Part shown: piece by piece, positions 7,956-16,557 of the stretch
How positions within the stretch are numbered: the stretch's first letter is position 1
Layout of the letters: each line of letters begins with the position of its first letter
Origin: Chalciporus piperatus
Lineage: Eukaryota; Basidiomycota; Agaricomycetes; Boletales; Boletaceae
Direction: 5' to 3'
DNA length: 17,083 nucleotides
NCBI GenBank assembly: GCA_038093975.1
Contig: JBBPTG010000391.1
Span: 1-17,083 of the forward strand
Translations under genes and position numbers: made by a program
Notes under the pieces: generated by a model
The model's input: the letters and a program-made list of their open reading frames with translations, nothing else
Database searches by the model: none
What the model was told of the DNA's origin: nothing

Positions 7956-8965
7956 TCAGTAGTCCAGTGGCCCAGTAACAAGTAGTTTCAGTAGTTTCAG
8001 TAGTTTCAGTAACCTAGTCACCCAGTCATCAAGTAGTTTCAGTAGTCTTAGTAACCCAGTGGCCTAGTGGCCCAGTCATCCAGTCATTTCAGTAGCTTCA
8101 GTAGCTCAGTCATTCAGTCATCCAGTAGTCTCAGTAGTCTCAGTCATCCAGCAGCCCAGTCATCCAGTCATCCAGTCATTTCAGTAGTCTCAGTAGCTCA
8201 GTCATCCAGTCATTCAGTCATTTCAGTGGTCTCATTAGTCCAGTGGCCAAGTGTTCCAGTTATCCAGTAGTTCCAGTAACCCAGCAGCCCAGTCATCAAG
8301 TTATCCAGTTACTTCAGTAGTCTTAGTAGCCCAGTCATCAAGTTATCCAGTTACTTCAGTAGTCTCAGTAGCCCAGTCATTCAGTCATTCAGTCATCCAG
8401 TAGTTCCAGTAACCCAGCATCCCAGTCATCCAGTCATCCAGTCATCCAGTAGTTCCAGTAACCCAGCAGCCCAGTCATCCAATCATCCAGTCACTTCAGT
8501 AGTCTCAGTAGCTCAGTAGCCCAGTGTTCCAGTCATCCAGTTATCTCAGTAGCCTAGTAGCCCAGTGCCCTAGTCATCCAGCAATCCAGTTGTCTCATTA
8601 CTCCAGTCATCCAGTATTCCAGTATTCCAGTAATCTAGTCACTCAGTGGTTCAGTAATCCAGTCACTCCAGTCACCCCAGTCACATAAATCACATAAGTC
8701 ACTCCAGTAATCCAGTCACTCCAGTTAATCCAGTCACTTCAGTAATCCAGTCACTCAGTGGTCCAGTAATCCAGTCACTCCAGTCACTCCAGTCACTCCA
8801 GTCACTCCAGTCACTCCAGTCACACAAGTCACTCCAGTAATCACACCTCAGTAATCCAGTCACTCCAGTAATCCAGTCACTTCCAGTAATCCAGTCACCA
8901 GTCATCATACCAGTTATCCAGTTACCCAGCCCTCAGCTCACCCAATCACTCCAGTACTACTCAGT
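7956..8965. repeat. CAGT-rich minisatellite, left arm
   Basis: About 1 kb of CAGT followed by variable 3-5 base spacers (CAGTCATC, CAGTAGTT, CAGTAACC, CAGTCACTC). The right arm (11340-11828) is the same kind of repeat in reverse orientation (ACTG-rich). Frames such as 8067-8270 (serine-rich) and 8908-8699 (Trp/Asp/Ser) are by-products of the repeat. Confidence 0.85.
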
Positions 8966-9638
8966 CATCTAATAGAGTCATTCTAATTAGTGACATTTTA
9001 TAATCATTCATAGGATGGATTATAGCTAAAGTCCACAAAAATGTGTACTAAAAGTGTAGTTAACAATGTGGGAAAGGGTATTAGGATTGAGTGTAGTGAA
9101 GTGTACAAAAAAAGTGTAGTAAAAGTGTAGTTACAAGTGTGGGAAAGTATAGCTAGATTGAGTGAGCAAAATGTACAAAAAAAGTGTAGTAAAAGTGTAG
9201 TAAAAGTGTGGGAAAGTGTAGCTAGATTGAGTGTAGCTAAAGTGTACAAAAAAGCAACCTTTAGATCGCAGTGGGGCACGAACTCGCGCCGAAAACGGAA
9301 TTTCCTTTTTCGGCGGAAGTCGGCAACCGAGCGCGCGCCTGGGCGTACGCGACGCGTCGTCGAGTTTGCGCGAGTCCCTCAGTTTGGATGTCCCCCCACC
9401 TCCTCCGATCGTTTTCGGAGCGAAATGTAGTCAGTAAAATCGAGAAAAGCGCGAAAAATAGAATTATTTTCATTCCTAGCTGTCGATCTCGCCCCCAGGT
9501 CATTCCCGAGGTCGCATACACCCAGTGCAGGGTCCTCAGGGAGCGCGACGCGCTCTTGCCTCGTTATGGTAACTCCTCCCGCTTCCGTACGCGCTTAATT
9601 AATTTTTCTACTCGTCTACGTGATGCCGCGTGACCCAT

Positions 9639-9683
9639 CGTGCCCCATGAGAGACTGGCCGTTTAGTTCCCTCATGGGGCACG
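9639..9683. repeat. Palindrome 1 of the GC-rich island
   Basis: Stem CGTGCCCCATGAG (9639-9651) with 9671-9683, 19-base loop. Confidence 0.85.
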
Positions 9684-9720
9684 CTGGTTTTGGCGGATGG
9701 GAAATTTTTCCGCCCGCTCG

Positions 9721-9768
9721 AGCGTGCCCCATGCAAAACTGGATGAAAATCCAGTCATGGGGCACGCT
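9721..9768. repeat. Palindrome 2 of the GC-rich island, nested stems
   Basis: Outer stem AGCGTGCCCCATG (9721-9733) with 9756-9768; inner stem ACTGGAT (9738-9744) with ATCCAGT (9749-9755) around a GAAA loop. Confidence 0.85.
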
Positions 9769-9948
9769 CGCTAAAGTCGAGCGCTCGCGTCGTCCCCTGC
9801 CCGCCATCCTGGCTCGCTTACGTGCCCAGGCACCTCCCACACGTCCCGTCCATCCCGCCGACGTCATCACGACGCGTTCCGTCGCTCGCCGCCGCCTCCC
9901 GCCTCCCAAATCCGCCTCCAACGCCCGACGAGGCGGGCGCACAGCCAC

Positions 9949-9966
9949 CGTGCCCCATGGGGCACG
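9949..9966. repeat. Palindrome 3 of the GC-rich island
   Basis: CGTGCCCCATGGGGCACG, an 18-base perfect palindrome built from the same motif as palindromes 1 and 2. Confidence 0.9.
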
Positions 9967-10560
9967 CTGACTCAGCGCCGCCCGCCAACCGCTCGTGCCC
10001 CATGCCAACAAAGCGTAGTAAAAGTGTAGTCAAGAGTGTGGGAAAGTATAGCTAGATTGAGTGTAGCAAAAGTGTACAAAAAAGCGTACTAAAAGTGTAG
10101 TGAAATGTGTGGGAAAGTGTGTAGTGATAGAGTGTAGCTAAAATGTACAAAAAAGCGTACTAAAAGTTGTAGTTACAAGTGTAGTGATTGAGTGTAGCAA
10201 AGTGTTACAAAAAAGCGTAGTAAAACTTGAATCAAATGTGTAGGAAAGTGTAGCTAGATTGAGTGTAGCAATAGTGTACAAAAATGCGTAGTAAATGTGT
10301 AGTTACAAGTGTGGGAAACTGTGGCTAGACTCAGTGTAGCAAAAGTGTAAAAAAAGCGTAGTAAATGTGTAGTTACAAGTGTGGGAAAGTGTATTAGGTT
10401 AGAGTGTAGCAAAAGTGTACAAAAAAGCGCAGTAAGTGTGTAGTTAAAAGTGTAGCAAAGTATGTGGAGATCAAACCTATTGAAAGTGTACAAAAAGGCA
10501 TACACAAGTGTACAAAAAATATGGTAGCTATCTAGTGTAGGAGATCCTAATAAAGTGTAG

Positions 10561-10740
10561 CTACATTTCCCTAATGCTCGGACTTGACAAAAAATCCGCG
10601 CGAAAAAGTCACGTGACCAAGTTGAACTTGCCGCGCCACTTCTTCAAGTCTGTCTCACACCACTACACCACACCTCAACAACAACAGCAACATGGCCGGC
10701 GAGGGCTCAACAGCCCTGCCGGCAATGCAAAGTGAGTTTC
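10561..10740 (+). promoter_or_regulatory. Promoter and first-exon-like segment
   Basis: A TCACGTGACC site (10609-10618), identical to the one at 5870-5879, is followed by a pyrimidine/CA-rich leader ending CAACAACAACAGCAACATGG, a good fungal start context. The ATG at 10692 opens 13 codons (MAGEGSTALPAMQ) and runs into a GTGAGT donor. It looks like a captured gene start with no body behind it; no matching acceptor exon was identified. Confidence 0.4.
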
Positions 10741-11250
10741 TACTCACTCACTGACCCACCCACTCATCTCACCAACAGCCACTCGAGTCTCCCCCACCCC
10801 CACCACCACCTCCGAGTCACCTTAACACCAACTCGAACAACACGGCCGGCGAGGGCTCAACAGCCCCGCCGGCCTTACTAGGTGAGTTTCCACTCCCCCA
10901 CCACCACATCCACTTACCTCAAACATAGCTGCTCGTGCCCCATCACCACCTCCCACCTTCAACACCCACTCGAACACGGCCGGCGAGGCTCAACAGCCCC
11001 GCCGGCCTCACTAGGTGAGTTTTCACTTACCCACCACCACATCCTCACCTCGAACATGCTACATAGCTGCTCGTGCCCCACCACCACCTCCCACCTTCAA
11101 CACCCACTCGAACACGGCCGGCGAGGGCTCAACAGCCCCGCCGGCCTCACTAGGTGAGTTTTCACTTACCCACCACCACATCCTCACCTCGAACATGATA
11201 CATAGCCACTCGTGCCCCACCACCACTTCCCACTGTAGCACCATACATGT
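10692..11250 (+). repeat. ~139-base tandem repeat of the exon/donor-like segment
   Basis: Units begin with GGCCGGCGAGGGCTC at 10694, 10844, 10978 and 11116 (spacing 150, 134, 138); two more from the tandem duplication are at 12272 and 12411. Each repeats a GC hairpin (GGCCGGC and GGGCT pairing with AGCCC and GCCGGCC). From the second unit on, the hairpin is followed by CTAGGTGAGT or a near variant, then a stretch with CTCGTGCCCCA. The repeat creates several artificial reading frames in this region. Confidence 0.8.
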
Positions 11251-11339
11251 ACTAGTTAGACAGATATATTTCACATTTTTCCTGAACTCCTGAACTACAT
11301 AAAGTGTGAAATAATTGTAAAATATAGTGAAATAGTAAT

Positions 11340-11828
11340 TGGGTACTGGATTGCTGACCCCTGAGTGGCTGGGTTACTGGAGTGACTGGATTACTGGACC
11401 CCTGAGTGGCTGGGTTACTAGAGTGACTAGATTACTGGACCCCTGAGTGACTGGATTACTGGAGTGACTGGATTACTGGACCCCTGAGTGGCTGGGTTAC
11501 TGGAGTGACTAGATTACTGGACCCCTGAGTGACTGGATTACTGGAGTGACTGGATGACTAGGATGACTGTATAACTGGACTGGCTGGATTACTGAAGTGA
11601 CTGGATGACTGGATTGACTGGACCACTGGACCACTGGACTACTGAAATGACTGGATAACTGGATAACTGGATAACTGGATAACTGAGACTACTGAAATGA
11701 CTGGATGACTGGATGACTGGGCCACTGAGACAACTGAAATGTCTTCATGACTGGGCTAATGAACTAATGAGATTACTGAAATGACTGGCTGACTGGATGA
11801 CTGGGCAACTGAGCAACTGGCGTACTGG
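11340..11828. repeat. ACTG-rich minisatellite, right arm (copy 1), with 41-base units
   Basis: Inverted counterpart of the left CAGT array. Its first part is built of 41-base units of GAGTGGCTGGGTTACTGGAG plus GTGACTGGATTACTGGACCC, some in a GAGTGACTGG variant. Confidence 0.8.
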
Positions 11829-11873
11829 TTTAACTGATCCAGTCATTCCAGTAACTTCAGACTTTTTGCAGTG

Positions 11874-12259
11874 TTGCTGATGGATGCCATCCGCATTGTC
11901 CAACCATCGAAGACCACGTCCACAGGTGTTTCAGATCTTTCTTCTTTCTTGTCCCCCTCTACACAGCCATCTCTCGCACCTCTGGTCTGCAGCGAGAAAA
12001 CCTTGCCGAAGAAACTCAAAGCCATCTTCCGTCGTCAACGCACCAACAATGAACAGCTCATTGTCCGACCCTGCGGTGTCATCAATGGGCGTGGTACCAT
12101 GTACAATCACGAGGCAGTTTCTAACGTCCTGGTAAGTGCCGTTGTCCACTCGATGTCTCTGCTGCTAAGCTATACTACAGATACTCATTGAACAGCTCTA
12201 CTCGCTTCCTCGTGCACGCAAACCTGAACATCTAATCTACGACTCCAACTGCAATGCCC
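11874..12259 (+). pseudogene. CxC5/CxC6-type gene, 3' part, copy 1 (truncated)
   Basis: The exon from 11874 (LLMDAIRIVQPSK, continuing to RPCGVINGRGTMYNHEAVSN) runs to 12131. A 49-base intron follows (12132-12180), then an exon (ILIEQLYSLPRARKPEHLIY) that ends at the duplication junction after the codon for Ala in DSNCNA. Beyond it the frame reads repeat sequence and stops. The sequence is identical to copy 2 over the shared part. As an upstream copy without a C-terminus it cannot make the family protein. Confidence 0.75.
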
Positions 12260-12545
12260 CCACTCGAACACGGCCGGCGAGGGCTCAACAGCCCCGCCGG
12301 CCTCACTAGGTGAGTTTTCACTTACCCACCACCACATCCTCACGTCGAACATGCTACATAGCTGCTCGTGCCCCACCACCACCTCCCACCTTCAACACCC
12401 ACTCGAACACGGCCGGCGAGGGCTCAACAGCCCCGCCGGCCTCACAAGGTGAGTTTTCACTTACCCACCACCACATCCTCACCTCGAACATGATACATAG
12501 CCACTCGTGCCCCACCACCACTTCCCACTGTAGCACCATACATGT
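12259..12545 (+). repeat. Exon/donor-like repeat units, copy 2
   Basis: Two further ~139-base units from the tandem duplication (GGCCGGCG at 12272 and 12411); the second has CACAAG in place of CACTAG before GTGAGT. Confidence 0.75.
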
Positions 12546-12634
12546 ACTAGTTAGACAGATATATTTCACATTTTTCCTGAACTCCTGAACTACATAAAGT
12601 GTGAAATAATTGTAAAATATAGTGAAATAGTAAT

Positions 12635-13164
12635 TGGGTACTGGATTGCTGACCCCTGAGTGGCTGGGTTACTGGAGTGACTGGATTACTGGACCCCTGA
12701 GTGGCTGGGTTACTGGAGTGACTGGATTACTGGACCCCTGAGTGGCTGGGTTACTAGAGTGACTAGATTACTGGACCCCTGAGTGACTGGATTACTGGAG
12801 TGACTGGATTACTGGACCCCTGAGTGGCTGGGTTACTGGAGTGACTAGATTACTGGACCCCTGAGTGACTGGATTACTGGAGTGACTGGATGACTAGGAT
12901 GACTGTATAACTGGACTGGCTGGATTACTGAAGTGACTGGATGACTGGATTGACTGGACCACTGGACCACTGGACTACTGAAATGACTGGATAACTGGAT
13001 AACTGGATAACTGGATAACTGAGACTACTGAAATGACTGGATGACTGGATGACTGGGCCACTGAGACAACTGAAATGTCTTCATGACTGGGCTAATGAAC
13101 TAATGAGATTACTGAAATGACTGGCTGACTGGATGACTGGGCAACTGAGCAACTGGCGTACTGG
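12635..13164. repeat. ACTG-rich minisatellite, right arm (copy 2)
   Basis: Same as 11340-11828 but with one more 41-base unit near 12690, showing that the array changes in unit number. Confidence 0.8.
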
Positions 13165-13209
13165 TTTAACTGATCCAGTCATTCCAGTAACTTCAGACTT
13201 TTTGCAGTG

Positions 13210-13945
13210 TTGCTGATGGATGCCATCCGCATTGTCCAACCATCGAAGACCACGTCCACAGGTGTTTCAGATCTTTCTTCTTTCTTGTCCCCCTCTACAC
13301 AGCCATCTCTCGCACCTCTGGTCTGCAGCGAGAAAACCTTGCCGAAGAAACTCAAAGCCATCTTCCGTCGTCAACGCACCAACAATGAACAGCTCATTGT
13401 CCGACCCTGCGGTGTCATCAATGGGCGTGGTACCATGTACAATCACGAGGCAGTTTCTAACGTCCTGGTAAGTGCCGTTGTCCACTCGATGTCTCTGCTG
13501 CTAAGCTATACTACAGATACTCATTGAACAGCTCTACTCGCTTCCTCGTGCACGCAAACCTGAACATCTAATCTACGACTCCAACTGCAATGCCCTTCGC
13601 GAGGTCAAGAGTCGCGGTCTCACCTTCTTTCAAGATATGGGGATGTGCGTTGACGCCTTCCACCACAAGACCAAGCACAAGGCAAGTGACCGGCTTTGTC
13701 AGGAGCACTGCGATATGCGGGTGTATCCTGAGCTCCTCGATGACAATGGCAAATTCTACTTCAATTCGTCCATCGCCGAGCAAACGAATGTGTGGTTTGG
13801 TGCCTTTCACAATATCTGTTGAGAGATGACCGCGGTCAAGTACGACTTCTTCCTGGATGAGATGATACTTCGCAGGAACAGGTTTACGGTCTCCATGTTA
13901 CGAGCACAAGGTAAAAATCCTGTGCATCCTCGTCTCACAATCTAG
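13210..13945 (+). pseudogene. CxC5/CxC6-type gene, 3' part, copy 2 (one premature stop)
   Basis: Exon 13210-13467 and exon 13517-13945, with a 49-base phase-0 intron (GTAAGT..TACAG). It carries the C-terminal module of the KDZ-associated family: RPCGVINGRGTMYNHEAVSN, IYDSNCNALREV, MGMCVDAFHHKTKHK, FYFNSSIAEQTNVWFGAFHN, then ICxEMTAVKYDFFLDEMIL and a normal stop TAG at 13943. Between IC and EM the codon at 13820-13822 is TGA. The family normally has Arg there, so CGA to TGA is the simple explanation. Sequence after the stop is well conserved (FFLDEMILRRNRFT), so the stop is probably recent or read through. The first exon lies more than 5 kb upstream and the middle is missing. Convergent with the GRF zinc-finger gene, about 250 bases apart. 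Confidence 0.75.
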
Positions 13946-14194
13946 TCACTTGCTGCTACCTACTCTGTACTCATACCTACTCGTTTTGCATGTAACTTGA
14001 TCTGAATTCTGATAATCATGATAGTCTCAGTCATTCACATGGACAGTGCAACATAAGACAGCTGACATTGCGAGACTAGAACAAAACGACAAGACAAGAC
14101 ATTACTAGCATAGCGAACGACAAGACAAGACATTACTAGCATAGCGAACGACATGAAGAAAAACAAAGTATAACAAACGACATATCAAGGGAAA
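13946..14194. other. Convergent intergenic region with a 31-base direct repeat
   Basis: It lies between the 3' ends of two convergent genes. GACAAGACAAGACATTACTA... is repeated at 14088-14118 and 14119-14149 (two exact 31-base copies). No gene is seen; polyadenylation signals for both genes would fall here. Confidence 0.6.
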
Positions 14195-15130
14195 CTATTG
14201 AATACGACGGATCTTTACCTTGCTGCGCTCGCCAAGCGCATCCCGGCGCGCAGCTAACTTGAAGAACTTTGCCCACAAACCTGCAGGTGTGCGACCAGCA
14301 CGCTCACCCTCTTCAAGGAGTGCATGTCCGCCCTTTTTCCATGCCTTCAAGTTGTCGTAGTATGTTGTCTTAGCGAAGGGAACGCCGAACGCAAGGTCGA
14401 AGAGGAGCTCAATGGAATGAGTCCCGAGATGGTCAGAAATTTGACGAAACCCATGGACCATGTCAACAGCGTACATGCCCCATGGCCAGACACGGCGTCC
14501 CATGGTTTCGTACACAGGAACAACAACACGAGTGATGGAAGGAGGGGAAGGCTTGGAGACAGAGGTCATCAGGGCAGATGATAGCGAGGTTGACGACGAC
14601 GCTCGAGAGGGAGGAAGCGTCGGCGAGGGACTTCGAAGTGTTGGCGAGGGACTTCTTGAGGAGTGGCGACTCAGAGCAGGGGAGGAAGTGAGCTGTGAGC
14701 GTGAACGCTTACGCACAGAGGGAGTTGATGCTCGAGGACCGTCAACGATCTCCACCTCACCTGGAGATGAATCCCGTACATATACTGAATGGTTCCTCGC
14801 CTTCATCTTTGTCCGCACACCTTCACGCTCGGCCTTCATGTTGAGACGAAGGTGAGGAGGGCGGGTCCGCTCACGAGATTCAGCCAAGTGCTTCTTGAAG
14901 TTGAGGCACTTGGTGACACCAACGCGCTGCAGGAAGACATGACTCTCAGAGTCGACCGTGAATGTGTATGACATCGGGGCGGTGATCCACCGATGCCATC
15001 GTTGCTCGAAGATCTCAATCTGGGTGATGTCGGAACCGAGGATAGCGAGAATGTTGGGATCGTCCATGAGGCGATATTGAGGGAAGAAGGGGCAATTTGT
15101 GATCCATTCCACATAAACAGGGGTATCATC

Positions 15131-15185
15131 CTGTAGCAAATGTTAGTTGTGAGAGAGGATCATCTAAAATTGGAGGGGTACATAC
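15131..15185 (-). other. GRF zinc-finger gene, intron 2
   Basis: Donor GTATGT, acceptor CTACAG, 55 bases, phase 0. It joins CHWYDK to DDTPVYVEWI; the frame before it carries the TGA at 15210. Confidence 0.7.
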
Positions 15186-16007
15186 CTTGTCATACCAATG
15201 ACATACGAATCATTGTTTAGCTTGCTTCTCCATCTCGCGGCGACGCTCGGCAACACTGTTCTCGTCAACTTCACGCTGGGCGCGCTCGTTGAGGTCCGTC
15301 AACCAAAGAGGATCTAGCTGACGGGTGACCCGAGGTAGCCGCGCCTTGTTGGAGATGGTCATGACCGAGGGATTGATTGCAGGAGCAGGGGGGTCCATCA
15401 TAGTGACTGTGGGTGTAGGAGTGGGGGCAGGCAGCAATGGTACCGAAGATGGTAGAGAGAATGAGGAAGATCCTGGCTGTGATGGCGGCGGGGGTTGTGC
15501 TGGTAACGATTACATGATCTGGTGGAACGACGGAGATGGTTGAGAGGACGTCGGGTATGGGACACCAAAGGAGGCGAGCTCGACAGCAATTGCTTTCTGC
15601 AATTCCTCGTAGCCAGGGTCCGTGAGATCAATGTCGACCTCCGAGGTATCAAGAGAGATATGATCAGGAGGGGGGAGAGAGGGAGGAGGGGGAAGAGAAG
15701 GAGGAGGAATCGAGGTAAAGCCATGGAAACTGCAACCACCCACTTCACGACAGTGGGTAAGACACATAGCCAGCACACAACGCATTGCCGCCGCTCGTTG
15801 GCAAAGCGCACCAACACAGCGGGGACCACAGCGGCGTTGCTTCTTGTCAGCGGGAGTACCACTTGGCTGGGTATCTGAGGCGGGAAGTAAGGGGCTGGGC
15901 CCAGCGGGCTCCAAGGTGAGCGAAGGCGATGCAGGCGGAATGAGGTTGAGGAGGCTGGGATAGGATAGTATGGACGAATACCACTTGAAGAACTGACAGT
16001 GGGAGTG

Positions 16008-16059
16008 CTGGCGGGAGAGGTTAGCGGTCGTGAGCAAGCAAATATTGAGCAGAACTCAC
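16008..16059 (-). other. GRF zinc-finger gene, intron 1
   Basis: Donor GTGAGT, acceptor CCGCCAG, 52 bases. Splicing joins GNAGKPMAR to HSHCQFFKWY and completes the GRF finger. Confidence 0.75.
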
Positions 16060-16251
16060 CCTCGCCATTGGTTTACCTGCATTGCCTTTGCGGTCACTTT
16101 GGCAGATAGTGAGCGTGATGGCATTCCCGCACACCTCACAATCGGCAACGAGACCGATGGAGGTGAGGTGGAGACGAAGGTTACTGAGCAGGGTGACTTC
16201 TGTGGGAGAGAGGGATGCAGAGGCTGCATCCATGGGCGTCAAGGAAAGCAT

Positions 16252-16557
16252 GGCAATGATGCAGCGGAGAAGCTGCCAGGGCAGGCAGCGGGAAGGGAAG
16301 TGGGGCGGGAGAGAGAGAGAAGTGGGGCGGATAGAGAGGAAGGTGGGCGCGCAGGCAGGTTTATTGTGCTGGTCGTCGGTGGCTGGGATGCCATTGGAGA
16401 GCTCTGGTATGCTGATGACGTTGCTGAAAACTGGGCGTTGAAATTTTGATTGCACTTGGCATGCCGTCGATCAGTGGTGGACGCTGGCAAGGATAGTATG
16501 AGAGCGACCACCATGGGTTGCCCATTGTGGGGAACAGTGGGCGGTGGCAGGCAGGGA
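16252..16557 (-). other. Upstream region of the GRF zinc-finger gene
   Basis: No gene is seen between the ATG at 16251 and the right inverted repeat. The coding-strand sequence is pyrimidine-rich near the ATG, as expected for a leader; no TATA box is obvious. Open frames here are composition effects. Confidence 0.4.

Larger units (their letters stand above)
9256..10009. mobile_element. GC-rich island with CGTGCCCCATG palindromes inside the AT satellite
   Basis: Base composition switches sharply at both edges. AAAGC occurs on each side (9251-9255 and 10010-10014) and may be a 5-base target duplication. The island contains three strong palindromes: 9639-9683 (13-base stem), 9721-9768 (13-base stem with a nested 7-base stem and GAAA loop) and 9949-9966 (CGTGCCCCATGGGGCACG, perfect). 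Single motif copies lie near each edge (9271-9280 and 9994-10004) in opposite orientation. No coding gene was recognised. Insertion as a unit is inference. Confidence 0.45.
9040..10560. repeat. AT-rich satellite, ~70-base unit, about ten copies, split by an island
   Basis: Consensus pieces GTGTAGTTACAAGTGTGGGAAAG, CTAGATTGAGTGTAGC and GTACAAAAAAGC recur every ~70 bases (GTACAAAA near 9103, 9173, 9244, 10074, 10145 and onward to ~10488). A 754-base GC-rich island (9256-10009) interrupts the array. Confidence 0.8.
7901..11883. mobile_element. ~4-kb repeat-filled insertion with 55-base inverted ends (CACTA-like termini)
   Basis: 7901-7955 is the perfect reverse complement of 11829-11883. Inside the first 10 bases, the ends read CACTGCAAAAAGTC (from 7911) and its reverse complement ending CAGTG (11873). 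CACTA/CACTG ends followed by dense subterminal repeats are known from the CACTA (EnSpm) superfamily. The usual 2-3 base direct duplication is absent: the flanks are inverted (CCATCAGCAA left, TTGCTGATGG right), so the left end may be an inverted copy of the right end plus 10 bases of host gene. The interior holds CAGT minisatellites, an AT-rich satellite, a GC-rich island and promoter/exon-like repeats, with no transposase. The right end is duplicated at 13165-13219. It sits where the CxC5 domain should be. Confidence 0.55.
10965..13594. repeat. Tandem duplication of ~1.3 kb, two near-identical copies
   Basis: Copy 1 is 10965-12258, copy 2 starts at 12259. Matching points are offset by 1,294-1,295 bases at first, and by 1,336 after a 41-base extra unit in copy 2. 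I count only a few other differences (one G gained, one C/G, one T/A). The junction is CCC shared by both partners, as in microhomology-mediated joining. The duplicated block includes exon repeats, the ACTG array, the element right end and part of the CxC-type gene. It is either very recent or an assembly artefact. Confidence 0.85.
14195..16251 (-). pseudogene. GRF zinc-finger, cysteine-rich Agaricomycete protein with two in-frame stops
   Basis: Exons 16251-16060 (64 codons), 16007-15186 (274) and 15130-14195 (311 plus stop), with introns of 52 and 55 bases, all phase 0. Residues 38-73 form a GRF-type zinc finger split by intron 1: Cys38, Cys41, Cys50, a GNAGKP turn, Cys68 and QFFKWY. GRF fingers bind single-stranded nucleic acid in APE2/NEIL3-like proteins. 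A second cysteine/histidine cluster spans about 124-159, followed by a proline-rich linker. After that come a segment with VYVEWITNCPFFPQYRLM, an Arg/Ser-rich stretch, and a C-terminal domain with AVDMVHGFRQI and GVPFAKTTYYDNLKAWKK. I know this layout from many paralogous Agaricomycete proteins of unknown function. TAA at codon ~230 (15510-15512) and TGA at codon ~330 (15210-15212) interrupt it; both fit C-to-T changes (CAA, CGA). It sits just inside the right inverted repeat. Confidence 0.65.

Noticed and set aside
7956..8965. Serine-rich and Trp/Asp-rich reading frames, and a CRISPR-like look of regular short repeats
   Set aside because: They follow from the CAGT minisatellite; repeat and spacer lengths are far too short and irregular for CRISPR, and the genome is fungal.
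10882..11293. Overlapping 91-92 codon frames rich in His/Thr/Pro
   Set aside because: They recur with the 139-base tandem unit and have no start context or domain; treated as repeat by-products.
15408..15513. An intron that would remove the TAA at 15510
   Set aside because: The best donor/acceptor pair (GTAATC..CACAG, 106 bases) shifts the frame away from the conserved downstream sequence, and a 37-base alternative is too short.
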